Source: Paludibacteraceae bacterium (GTDB lineage: Bacteria; Bacteroidota; Bacteroidia; Bacteroidales; Paludibacteraceae). From it: a DNA stretch of 64,000 nt. The notes under the pieces were generated by a model, which was given only the letters and a program-made list of their open reading frames with translations, searched no databases and was not told the DNA's origin. Positions 36,926 through 44,551 of the stretch are shown in pieces. Numbering within the stretch: the first letter of the stretch is position 1; each line of letters opens with the position of its first letter. The translations under genes and the position numbers were made by a program. The stretch covers positions 18,281 to 82,280 of the forward strand of contig JAKSKV010000012.1 in NCBI GenBank assembly GCA_024401555.1, in the 5' to 3' direction.

Positions 36926-38104
36926 TTAGCTGTTTGGTAGGATGATTCTAAATGTCGTTCCTACATTGATTTCAGAGTGTTTTACGAATATTTTTCCTTT
37001 GTGGTACTCCTCAACAATGCGTCGGACGAGGGATAATCCTAATCCCCAGCCTCTTTTCTTGGTGGTGAAACCAGGGTTGAATACCGTTTCGAATTTTGAT
37101 TTAGGTATGCCTTTGCCCGTGTCGGTCACGTCGATGATGACCTTCCCGTTGATACGGCTCACCTCCACGTGGATTTTTCCTTCGCCCTCCATGGCGTCGA
37201 TCGCGTTCTTGCATAGGTTTTCGATCACCCATTCGAAAAGAGGTTGGTTGAGTGCCACCGTGATAGGACTCTCCTCGGTATATTGGCAAGTGATGGAGAC
37301 TTTGTTGGAGGTCCTTTTCCGCATGTAAGCCAGTGCGTTGTCCAAAATGTCGTTCAACACGACGGGGGTCAACTCTGCCTTGGATCCGATTTTCGAAAAA
37401 CGTTCCGCAATGGTACGGAGTCGATTCACATCCTTCTCCATTTCGTCCATCATGCTCTTGTCCACGCCTTCGCTTTTGAGTATCTCCACCCAAGCGAGTA
37501 GGGAAGAGATGGGGGTGCCTAATTGGTGCGCTGTCTCTTTGGATAATCCCACCCATACTCTGTTCTGCTCCGATCTTTTCGCACTGGCGAATACGAAGAA
37601 GAGAACGACGAAGAAGGTGACGATGATGCACCATTGTATGTAGGGGTAATACTCTAACTTGTTTAGAATGGTTGATTTGCCATAGTAGAGGAAATGCTGG
37701 GTGTCTTCATCAATTTGGATGGTGATGGCCGTCTCCTCTCTTTTGAATTCTTCCAGTTTCTTGTTAAGGAATTTGGCCACCTCCGCCGAGTCGCTTTTCT
37801 CCTCCGCCTCTTCTGATAATCCAAGGTTCCTGTGCATGATGACGCTGCCGTTGTCGTCCGCGATCAGCACGGGGATTGTTGTGTTTCCCTCTATAACCTC
37901 CATCAAAAAAGAGAGGTCGCTCTCATCGTTTGTGGAGACCAATCTTCGTGTGGCTTCCGCCCAAAGGTTGATTCTCTGTCGCTCTTCTCCTGCCATCTCT
38001 TGGGCGAGGTGGTTGGAGTAGTAAACGGATATTCCCACGATCAAGATGGCGATGGCGGAGAAGATGTATTTGATATTTTTTTGATTGTCTAATCCGAATT
38101 TCAT
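36926..38104 (-). CDS. Membrane sensor histidine kinase
   Basis: The 392-residue protein has two transmembrane segments (about residues 12-30 and 153-173) around a ~120-residue periplasmic sensor region, then a cytoplasmic kinase core: H-box ETAHQLGTPISSLLAWVEIL (phospho-accepting His, about residue 191), N-box ENLCKNAIDAMEGEG, DTGKGIPKSKFETVFNPGFTTK and GWGLGLSLVRRIVEEY. The HQLGTP form is common in Bacteroidetes kinases. It starts 4 bases after rsgA, so frr-rsgA-kinase look like one operon. No response regulator lies next to it, so its partner is unknown. Confidence 0.92.
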   Translation of the reverse strand: MKFGLDNQKNIKYIFSAIAILIVGISVYYSNHLAQEMAGEERQRINLWAEATRRLVSTNDESDLSFLMEVIEGNTTIPVLIADDNGSVIMHRNLGLSEEAEEKSDSAEVAKFLNKKLEEFKREETAITIQIDEDTQHFLYYGKSTILNKLEYYPYIQWCIIVTFFVVLFFVFASAKRSEQNRVWVGLSKETAHQLGTPISSLLAWVEILKSEGVDKSMMDEMEKDVNRLRTIAERFSKIGSKAELTPVVLNDILDNALAYMRKRTSNKVSITCQYTEESPITVALNQPLFEWVIENLCKNAIDAMEGEGKIHVEVSRINGKVIIDVTDTGKGIPKSKFETVFNPGFTTKKRGWGLGLSLVRRIVEEYHKGKIFVKHSEINVGTTFRIILPNS

Positions 38105-38108
38105 CGTA

Positions 38109-39035
38109 TCATCTGTATTTTCCCTCTTCGCAGTCGTCCAAAATGCTCAGATAACTGGTGTAGCGGGATTCGCTGATCGTGTGGTTTTCTATGGCTTGTA
38201 GGACGGCGCAACCGGGTTCGTGGATATGGGTGCAATTGCCGAATTTGCAATTGGCGGATTCCTTGAATATTTCAGGGAAATAGTGTCCGACCTCCTCTTT
38301 CTTGAAATCGATGGTGCCGAACCCTTTGATGCCTGGGGTGTCAATTAGGTAGGAGTTCTCGTTCAGTTCGAACATCTCGGAGAAGGTAGTGGTGTGCATG
38401 CCCTTGTTGTGGACATCCGATATCTCGCCTGTTTTTGTCTCGAATTCCGGTGCGATGGCATTGATGAGGGAGGATTTCCCCACGCCTGAGTTGCCGGAGA
38501 GTAGGGAGGTCTTCCCTTGCAGCATCTCTTTGAGTTTGTCGATGTTTTCGCCTGTTTTGGCGGATACGGCCAAACACTCGTATCCGATGGTTTCATACAG
38601 GTATATCAGCGCCTTCATGTATTCGGTCTCCTCGTCGTCATAGAGGTCCGTCTTGTTGATGATGATCTTGGCGTTTACCTGATAAGCCTCGCTGGTGGCG
38701 AGTGCTCTGTCGATGAAGACGGTGGAGGTTTGTGGATGGTTGATGGTCACGATCAATAGCAGTTGGTCCAAATTGGCTGCGATGATGTGCAACTGCTTGG
38801 AGAGGTTGGTAGGTTTCCTGACGATGTAGTTTTTTCGCTCCTCGATAGCGGTGATCCATCCGGGCCCTTCCGTGGGCATATCGAAAGAAACCCGATCGCC
38901 GACGGCAACCGGGTTTGTGCTTTTGATCCCTTTGATACGGAAGTTTCCTTTGATTTTACATTCAAAGAGTTGGCCGTTGGATTCGCTTTTGACCCAATAG
39001 CCACTTCCTGTATTTTTGACCACGAGACCGATCAT
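38109..39035 (-). CDS. rsgA: Ribosome small subunit-dependent GTPase RsgA
   Basis: The 308-residue circularly permuted GTPase acts in late 30S subunit maturation. Order of parts: N-terminal OB domain (residues ~1-70), G4 IINKTDLY (about 128), G1 [17 protein letters not shown] (about 180), G3 DTPGIKGF (about 228), and the C-terminal zinc finger [16 protein letters not shown]. All motifs are intact. Its ATG overlaps the frr stop (ATGA). Confidence 0.96.
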   Translation of the reverse strand: MIGLVVKNTGSGYWVKSESNGQLFECKIKGNFRIKGIKSTNPVAVGDRVSFDMPTEGPGWITAIEERKNYIVRKPTNLSKQLHIIAANLDQLLLIVTINHPQTSTVFIDRALATSEAYQVNAKIIINKTDLYDDEETEYMKALIYLYETIGYECLAVSAKTGENIDKLKEMLQGKTSLLSGNSGVGKSSLINAIAPEFETKTGEISDVHNKGMHTTTFSEMFELNENSYLIDTPGIKGFGTIDFKKEEVGHYFPEIFKESANCKFGNCTHIHEPGCAVLQAIENHTISESRYTSYLSILDDCEEGKYR

Positions 39036-39592
39036 ACTGTCATCACCTCTTTCTCCTTTGCGGCGAGAATCTCATCAACCTTCTTGATATATTTGTCGTG
39101 GATCTTTTGAACTTCAGCCTCTGCGTCCTTCTCAGCGTCTTCCGCCAAACCGTTCTTGATCTCCTTCTTCAAACCGTCGATCGCGTCGCGGCGAGCGTTA
39201 CGGATGCTGATCTTGGCGTCTTCGCCGTCCGCACGGGTCTGCTTTACCAAAGCCTTACGTCTATCCTCTGTCAAAGGTGGAATGCAAAGGCGGATGAGCT
39301 CTCCGTTGTTCTCAGGTGTGATACCTACCTCAGAAGCCATGATGGCCTTCTCGATCTCTGATATCATCTTCTTTTCCCAAGGTTGGATCGCGATGGTGCG
39401 GGCGTCGGGTGTAGTGATTGTGGCAACGCCTGAAAGGGGAACGATGCTTCCGTAGTAATCCAAACGCACACCGTCAAGGATGCGGACATTCGCTTTGCCT
39501 GCTCTGATGCGTGCCAATGAGTCATCCAAGTGGAGCAATGCTTGTTCCATCTTCTCTTCAGCCGCTTTGAAATAATCTTTTACTTCTGCCAT
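39032..39592 (-). CDS. frr: Ribosome recycling factor
   Basis: The 186-residue protein, starting [22 protein letters not shown], splits post-termination ribosomes with EF-G. Diagnostic segments are [38 protein letters not shown] and the [21 protein letters not shown] helix region. ATG 39592 gives the usual RRF length; the in-frame upstream codons would add 14 atypical residues. First gene of an apparent frr-rsgA-kinase operon, with -7 TATTTTTG at 39632-39639. Confidence 0.97.
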   Translation of the reverse strand: MAEVKDYFKAAEEKMEQALLHLDDSLARIRAGKANVRILDGVRLDYYGSIVPLSGVATITTPDARTIAIQPWEKKMISEIEKAIMASEVGITPENNGELIRLCIPPLTEDRRKALVKQTRADGEDAKISIRNARRDAIDGLKKEIKNGLAEDAEKDAEAEVQKIHDKYIKKVDEILAAKEKEVMTV

Positions 39593-39631
39593 ACTATTTA
39601 ATATTTTTATTGTCAAAATTTGAATTGAACG

Positions 39632-39639
39632 CAAAAATA
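39632..39639 (-). promoter_or_regulatory. -7 element of the frr operon
   Basis: Minus-strand TATTTTTG, a TAnnTTTG match; a TTG-like -33 lies 17 bases further up, slightly close. Confidence 0.55.
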
Positions 39640-39680
39640 GGAAAAAATCCGTAATTCAAGCGATTTGTGTGCGATTATTG

Positions 39681-40607
39681 TCACTCCTTTATGAGCCGAT
39701 GCCCAATTTCTCCTTCTGCGCCGATCTCTTTGATGAGATAGAATCCCTTGCGTTTATTGTTGGAAGAGACGAATTCAGCTTGGTTGGCGTAAACTCCGAT
39801 TCTTCTCCCTGTTAGGTCGTACACCTCGATTTTGATGGGAGAGGGGATTGCTTCCATTGTGAGGTCGTCGAGGATTGTCTCCTCGTTAGCTCCCTCGTTT
39901 CCGCATTCGTGGAGAGGAAATTGAATGCCTAGATCAATCTCCTTCCCCGCTACATATTCGACGGGATCTGTGATGAGTGTGTCGCCCTCCGAAGAGGTGA
40001 GACGGAAGGTGTAGGGACCTATTTTGCTCTTGTCTTCGTCTATCCCTCCATTCTCCACATAGTAGTTATACATCTCTCTGTGGATAGGGACGAAGGTGCC
40101 GTCTTGTCGTTGGTACTCCACTTGGTTGATGCGGTATTTGATGTCGTAGAAAATGGCTTTGAAGTAGAATTGGCTGGTTCCCTCTTCAAATTTCACTTTG
40201 ATGTTTTTCTCCTCCTCGCAGGGAACGAATTGCCATTTGATTGGCACTCTTCCAGCTTCTAATGTCGCTATTTGCAGGAAGGATAAGGTGCTGAAATCAA
40301 TGTCTCCATGTTTGCATTCCGGACAGCGGTCCACCACCTTTACAGTGATCTCTCCCAAGGGACCGAATACCCTTACGCAGGCGCCACAAGCGTAGCTGCT
40401 GTCGTATTGCGTATGGTTCATGGCACAGTGGAGAAACTCGTCTTCTGGGACGTAGATGCCACAGTTACCTCCGTTAGAACCCGCCACGCCTCCGTATTGG
40501 GTGCCTTCTCCCGTGTACCACGTGGTGTCGCACTCGGCTATCGGAAAGGCCATCGTCATAAAGGTACATAGGGATAATAATAAAAGTGTGCCGATTCTTT
40601 TCTTCAT
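39681..40607 (-). CDS. Bacterial expansin-like protein with T9SS type A sorting domain
   Basis: The 308-residue protein has a signal peptide (residues 1-20), then an expansin double-psi beta-barrel domain (about 24-125) with Cys pairs, the TxYTGEGTQYGGVAGSNGGNCG opening, and the conserved acids in VVDRCPEC (Asp 93) and GDIDFS (Asp 104, corresponding to the key Asp of bacterial EXLX1). Residues ~126-225 fit the second, CBM63-type beta domain (VPIKWQFVPCEE, YYVENGG, YTFRLTSSEG). The last ~50 residues (IKIEVYDLTGRRIGVY ... HRLIKE) form a type A sorting domain. Expansins loosen cellulose-xyloglucan contacts without hydrolysis. It should be displayed on the surface. No polysaccharide-utilisation genes adjoin it. 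Confidence 0.85.
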   Translation of the reverse strand: MKKRIGTLLLLSLCTFMTMAFPIAECDTTWYTGEGTQYGGVAGSNGGNCGIYVPEDEFLHCAMNHTQYDSSYACGACVRVFGPLGEITVKVVDRCPECKHGDIDFSTLSFLQIATLEAGRVPIKWQFVPCEEEKNIKVKFEEGTSQFYFKAIFYDIKYRINQVEYQRQDGTFVPIHREMYNYYVENGGIDEDKSKIGPYTFRLTSSEGDTLITDPVEYVAGKEIDLGIQFPLHECGNEGANEETILDDLTMEAIPSPIKIEVYDLTGRRIGVYANQAEFVSSNNKRKGFYLIKEIGAEGEIGHRLIKE

Positions 40608-40670
40608 GCGCTATTCGATAAAGTGTTATGCGAAGATAGGTATTTTCTTTTTTTTGATGGCAATTTTCGT

Positions 40671-40678
40671 TATATTTG
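40671..40678 (+). promoter_or_regulatory. -7 element upstream of the RES-domain gene
   Basis: TATATTTG, a full TAnnTTTG match, 21 bases before the ATG at 40699; the nearest TTTG (40653) is only 14 bases upstream of it. Confidence 0.5.
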
Positions 40679-40698
40679 TGGGAAAGGATGATTTTGAT

Positions 40699-41538
40699 AT
40701 GCAATTTGAGGAGATAAAAGAGCGGTTGTTGCGGATGGATATGCAATCCTACCCGGTAGAGGAGGTGCGTTTCCTGTTGCGGGAGGCTGGACCCAGCGGC
40801 TTTATGGTTGCCTCCTTGGAGGTGGGGCAGCGTATCGTCCGGGCCCGTGTGGGAACGAATGTGATGAAGGCCACCGACCTTTCTTACCGCCATTCTCCGG
40901 AACTCAATCCTCATTATTGGCGGGCAAGCACACCGGATATGCGTATGTTTTATGGCTGTTTGGTGGCGGATGAAACTTCCGCGTTCCCTTCCGAATATGT
41001 GTCGGCTGTCGAGTGTTCACGGCTCCTTTCGGAGGCGTGTGTGGATGGCGACGAGTTGGTTACTTTCGGTATTTGGAAGGTGGTACGTTCCATCTCTGTG
41101 ATAGAGGTGATTCATCCTAACTACTTCTCCCATGCGGAGGAAAATCCTCTTCTGAAACAGGCGAAGTTTCAATACGAGTCCCTGCTGGCGAGTTGTCCTA
41201 AGCATCTTCGGGAGGAGTTGGACCAACGGGCAGAGTTCTTCTCTTATGTCTTTTCCCGCCCTAATCCTTCGAAGCGTGACTATGAATACCTGATTAGCGC
41301 TCTCTTTTCTGAAATGTCCGTGAAGAAGGGGTACGATGGCGTGCTCTACCCATCGGTCGCCACAGATGGCATGGTGGGACTCAATGTGGCTTTGACGGAT
41401 CGTGTGGCGGACAAATGCGTCTGTTTGGATAGCGTAAGTCGATATAAGATTCATCGAATGGAAGATGGCTCCGTATCCATGGAGTACAAAGATGATGGAT
41501 ATCTAATGCCGAACGGAATGATCCGTTATGGCGTTTAG
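40699..41538 (+). CDS. RES-domain protein (candidate NAD-degrading toxin fold) without antitoxin
   Basis: The 279-residue protein starts at ATG 40699 after GGAAAGGATG. Residues ~46-245 fit the RES domain: Arg in IVRARVG (48/50), Tyr in MFYGCL (85), Glu in SAVECSRLL (105) and Ser in GYDGVLYPSV (219), followed by GLNVAL. The family is named for its conserved Arg, Glu and Ser; characterised Xre-RES members are toxins that break down NAD. The usual RES protein is shorter (~150-230), so this one has an N-terminal extension and an insertion. No Xre/COG5642-type antitoxin lies on either side (an expansin and an AlkD gene do). It may be a domesticated enzyme or an orphan toxin. The assignment rests on motifs only. 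Confidence 0.65.
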   Translation: MQFEEIKERLLRMDMQSYPVEEVRFLLREAGPSGFMVASLEVGQRIVRARVGTNVMKATDLSYRHSPELNPHYWRASTPDMRMFYGCLVADETSAFPSEYVSAVECSRLLSEACVDGDELVTFGIWKVVRSISVIEVIHPNYFSHAEENPLLKQAKFQYESLLASCPKHLREELDQRAEFFSYVFSRPNPSKRDYEYLISALFSEMSVKKGYDGVLYPSVATDGMVGLNVALTDRVADKCVCLDSVSRYKIHRMEDGSVSMEYKDDGYLMPNGMIRYGV

Positions 41539-41559
41539 TAATGGAATGAAAACCCTGAA

Positions 41560-42276
41560 TTATACCTCGCCTCGTAGATAGGCCCTCCGTTCTTCCTCTT
41601 CAAATCGCTCGATGGCGTAGCGCAGTGTCGTGCGGGGCATGGTTTTGTAGCGATCCTTCAAATAATTTTTTAGTCTATCCTCCTTTTGCTTTCCACACTC
41701 TCTTAAAAGCCAGCCGACTGCCTTTTGGATGAGGTCGTGCGGGTGATGTGATAATATGTCCGCTATTTTGAAGGTGTCGTCTATATCGCCATTCCTCACG
41801 AATTTCATAGTGCTGACGATGCCGATGCGTTGCTCCCAAATGGTTTTGCCGTTCTGGGCCAAGTCATAGAGTAGGGTACGGTCTTTGTCGAAAAGCCATG
41901 CACCCAATATTTCGTAGCAGGAGAGATCCACCAAGTCCCAATTGTTGATGTGGGCGGTGTGGGAGAGATAAAAGTCCACGCATTGTTTTTGCTTTTCGGG
42001 CTCTTTTTTTGCGTGCTTAAATATTTGGATAAGGGTGAGCAAAGCGGCCAAGCGGATCTCGTGGAGCGGTGAGGTGACGCATCGCTCCAACTCTTCGAAA
42101 GTGGTGCTGCCCCATACGCTTTTAACGATCGCTCTGGTGACTGGTACTTTGATGCCTAAAAATTGGTCACCTTCGCCATACTCTCCTTTGCCGGTTTTGA
42201 AAAAGCGGGAGAGGTTAGCCACTTGACTTTCGTCGCGGTGCGATAAGATCGCCTCGTATAGTTTCTCTTCTGACAT
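41560..42276 (-). CDS. DNA alkylation repair protein, AlkD-like
   Basis: The 238-residue all-helical HEAT-like protein matches the AlkC/AlkD family: FFKTGKGEYGEGDQFLGIKVPVTR near the start, the HINNWDLVD segment (about residue 112, with the conserved Trp and catalytic-type Asp), WEQRIGIVSTM and AVGWLLRECGKQ. AlkD removes N3- and N7-alkylated bases without flipping them. Length (~235) is normal. It lies 3 bases downstream of the unknown secreted protein gene on the same strand. Confidence 0.9.
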   Translation of the reverse strand: MSEEKLYEAILSHRDESQVANLSRFFKTGKGEYGEGDQFLGIKVPVTRAIVKSVWGSTTFEELERCVTSPLHEIRLAALLTLIQIFKHAKKEPEKQKQCVDFYLSHTAHINNWDLVDLSCYEILGAWLFDKDRTLLYDLAQNGKTIWEQRIGIVSTMKFVRNGDIDDTFKIADILSHHPHDLIQKAVGWLLRECGKQKEDRLKNYLKDRYKTMPRTTLRYAIERFEEEERRAYLRGEV

Positions 42277-42279
42277 ATT

Positions 42280-43347
42280 TTATTTGCTTTTTTTGATGGT
42301 TTTCCCGTAGGTGGCCATCTTAACGCATAGTAAATCTAATCTGTTCTTATTGCCCTTTTCGTTGTAAACCTTTAAAAACTCTTCGTGGAAAAGGATGAAA
42401 GGGCGACCTCCGCATTTGACGTTCCCTTCGTTGTAGGCGCAGAGCCTATTCTCCAACTCCACTTGGTAGAGGTCGTCGTTGCCGTTCTCCTTGCAGTACA
42501 TCAAGAAGAGCGAAGCGCTCATAAATTCCAAAAACTCATTCCCCTTCTGCGTGTATTGACGAAGGAAAGATTGTGCCATCGATTGGAAGAAGGGATATTC
42601 GCTCTTCACGTTCGCGTGGCATCTCCAACTATCGTAAACCATGCCACAGCCCGTTTGTAAAAGCGTGTTGCCACTCTTTTTCGCCAATTGGTAGGTGTGG
42701 ATGGAGGAACGGAAATCAAAAGGGGATACCTTGGCGGTGATGTAGTCGTATTTTTTCTTGGACTTATTGTTGAGCCAGTTGAATTGCGTATTGGTTACTT
42801 TGTCCGCCCAAGTCAGGTATTCCGTGATGTGGGCAGCCAACTCCGCGATGTTGTTGTCGTATTTAATGACAGCTGCGAACTCTTCCAACATTGGGATGGC
42901 CACATTCATCAGCGAATCGCCTTTTGCGCAAACGCTGTGGTAGCGGTTGTCCTTCTCGATGTGTCCGGATTTGTACCGATAGAAGTAGGAGGCGGCGCTG
43001 AGGGTGTTGATATCCTTCTCCACGGTGTTGAGCCAATCCACGATTTTGTAACTTTTGTATTTGCTGACGTTGATCGCGCTGATCGTCGAACTGTATAGGT
43101 TGGAAAAATCCCAAGGCGAGGTGAAGCTTAGAAGATCTTTGGACCCTTTCTTTTGATTTTCGTTCTGGTAGATCCTGATGGAGTTGGCCAACATTAGGAA
43201 TCCGTTCACATTGGAGAATTCCACGTTGGAGAATTTGCTTTTGAAGAAAAGATCCTCCTGCCAGTATTTATCCGTGGAGTTGCTTTGCGAAAAGGCCACA
43301 TGGCAAACGGAAAGAGCCATGCATAACGCTACAATTGTCTTTTTCAT
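42280..43347 (-). CDS. Secreted protein of unknown function
   Basis: I do not recognise the family. The 355-residue protein has a signal peptide (MKKTIVALCMALSVCHVAFSQ) and is then mainly helical, with Lys/Asn/Tyr-rich loops and a few cysteines; the pattern suggests a periplasmic helical-repeat protein. No lipobox, transmembrane segment or sorting domain is visible. The gap to the AlkD gene is 3 bases, so they are probably cotranscribed, but nothing links the functions. A 16-base palindrome lies 46 bases upstream of its start. Confidence 0.6.
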   Translation of the reverse strand: MKKTIVALCMALSVCHVAFSQSNSTDKYWQEDLFFKSKFSNVEFSNVNGFLMLANSIRIYQNENQKKGSKDLLSFTSPWDFSNLYSSTISAINVSKYKSYKIVDWLNTVEKDINTLSAASYFYRYKSGHIEKDNRYHSVCAKGDSLMNVAIPMLEEFAAVIKYDNNIAELAAHITEYLTWADKVTNTQFNWLNNKSKKKYDYITAKVSPFDFRSSIHTYQLAKKSGNTLLQTGCGMVYDSWRCHANVKSEYPFFQSMAQSFLRQYTQKGNEFLEFMSASLFLMYCKENGNDDLYQVELENRLCAYNEGNVKCGGRPFILFHEEFLKVYNEKGNKNRLDLLCVKMATYGKTIKKSK

Positions 43348-43392
43348 TTTCTTGGAGTTTTAATGGTTAATAAAAGGGCTTCCTCGTCGCCC

Positions 43393-43408
43393 TATTCCGC
43401 ACGGAATA
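43393..43408. promoter_or_regulatory. Palindrome TATTCCG-CA-CGGAATA
   Basis: A perfect 7-base inverted repeat around CA, upstream of the minus-strand gene at 43347. Its form suits an operator for a dimeric regulator; no regulator is known. Confidence 0.35.
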
Positions 43409-43567
43409 ACCGCTTGTGGAATCTGATAGGGATATTTAAACGCTAATCAAACAACGCAAATTTCGCTTTTTTTACGATATCTACCAACCTTAAAATTCAT
43501 TTTTCGTCAAAAATTCAGCGTCAAAGCCGTTTTTTTTAGGAAAATTCAAAAAAATAGAATCATTTAT

Positions 43568-43598
43568 TTTGTAAAGTAAAAAATGCGTCTTAATTTTG
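43568..43598 (+). promoter_or_regulatory. Promoter of a small transcript upstream of kdsB
   Basis: -33 TTTG (43568-43571) and -7 TAATTTTG (43591-43598), 19 bases apart, both full matches. Confidence 0.68.
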
Positions 43599-43604
43599 TG
43601 GCGC

Positions 43605-43680
43605 AAACAAAACAGGTAGATTTTTTCATAGTTAAGGTGGGTGCGCCGAAGTCGTGAGATTTTGGCGCACTAATTTTTTT
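43605..43680 (+). ncRNA. Predicted ~75-nt small RNA (or kdsB leader with attenuator)
   Basis: From the predicted start near 43605 the transcript would run into a hairpin GTGCGCC (43641-43647) / GGCGCAC (43664-43670) followed by TAATTTTTTTT. It could end there as a small RNA, or read on into kdsB, making the hairpin an attenuator. No convincing peptide frame. Confidence 0.45.
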
Positions 43681-43682
43681 TA
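43641..43682 (+). terminator. Terminator of the small transcript before kdsB
   Basis: A 7-bp GC-rich stem with a 16-base loop, then eight or more T from 43674. Confidence 0.6.
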
Positions 43683-43721
43683 GAATTTAGAATTAAGAAT
43701 TATGTTTTGTTGTATTTTCGT

Positions 43722-43729
43722 TATCTTTG
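43722..43729 (+). promoter_or_regulatory. -7 element of kdsB
   Basis: TATCTTTG, full TAnnTTTG match, 31 bases before the ATG; no well-spaced -33. Confidence 0.5.
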
Positions 43730-43760
43730 TGGATAGGTGAAATTAATCCCTAAAATTATT

Positions 43761-44528
43761 ATGGATAAAAATAAATTTATTGGCATTATCCCTGCTAGAT
43801 ACGCCTCCACCCGTTTCCCCGGAAAGCCTTTGGTGGAGATTTGTGGAAAGAGTATGATTCGTCGCGTGTATGAGCAAGTTTCCCAGATTTTGGATTGTGT
43901 CTATGTGGCCACGGACGATAATCGGATATATGAGGCAGTTGAGGCTTTTGGCGGAAAGGCCGTTATGACCTCCGACCAACACAAAAGCGGTACCGACCGT
44001 TGCTTTGAAGCTTATAACAAAACGATGTCCGGTAAGGAAATCGTCATTAATATCCAGGGTGATGAGCCCTTTATTCAACCGCAACAGATTCAGGCCTTGT
44101 GCGATTGTTTCGATGATCCGACCGCTCAGATCGCCACTTTGGTGAAACCTTTTACGGTGGAGGATGGTGAGGCCGCTTTGTTCAATCCAAATTCGCCCAA
44201 GGTGGTATTGAATAAAAATAGCGAGGCAATCTATTTTAGTCGTTCTGTCATCCCCTATAAGCGCGGTGCCGAAACGAAGGATTGGTTGTCGCAACACACT
44301 TATTACAAACATATTGGACTCTACGCCTATCGCGCGGACGTTTTGGGTGAAATCACGAAACATCCCCAATCCTCATTGGAACTGACGGAGTCGTTGGAAC
44401 AACTGCGCTGGATTGAGAATGGTTACAAAATCAAGGTGGGCATTACTAAGATGGAGACCATTGGCATCGATACGCCTGAGGATTTGGCGAGAGCGGAGAA
44501 GTTTTTGCGAGAGCATATTGGAAAATGA
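43761..44528 (+). CDS. kdsB: 3-deoxy-manno-octulosonate cytidylyltransferase (CMP-KDO synthetase)
   Basis: The enzyme activates KDO with CTP for lipopolysaccharide core synthesis. The 255-residue protein begins MDKNKFIGIIPARYASTRFPGKPL (nucleotide-binding start of the family) and carries QGDEPFIQPQQI with the metal-binding Asp, SGTDRCFEAY and the C-terminal ESLEQLRWIENGYKIKV and GIDTPEDL. ATG 43761 matches the family start; eight in-frame codons upstream from GTG 43737 are not needed. The M16-like gene starts 23 bases downstream and is likely cotranscribed. Confidence 0.97.
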   Translation: MDKNKFIGIIPARYASTRFPGKPLVEICGKSMIRRVYEQVSQILDCVYVATDDNRIYEAVEAFGGKAVMTSDQHKSGTDRCFEAYNKTMSGKEIVINIQGDEPFIQPQQIQALCDCFDDPTAQIATLVKPFTVEDGEAALFNPNSPKVVLNKNSEAIYFSRSVIPYKRGAETKDWLSQHTYYKHIGLYAYRADVLGEITKHPQSSLELTESLEQLRWIENGYKIKVGITKMETIGIDTPEDLARAEKFLREHIGK

Positions 44529-44551
44529 ATTAGAGAGATACGCTGAACAAT

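Larger units (their letters stand above)
43348..43760. other. 413-base intergenic region before kdsB
   Basis: It holds a palindrome (43393-43408), a predicted small transcript with its own promoter and terminator (43568-43680), and a -7 element for kdsB (43722-43729). Confidence 0.7.

Noticed and set aside
40456-40698. N-terminal extension of the RES-domain gene
   Set aside because: The extra codons run antisense through the expansin start; ATG 40699 has a ribosome-site-like GGAAAGGA and a -7 box in front.
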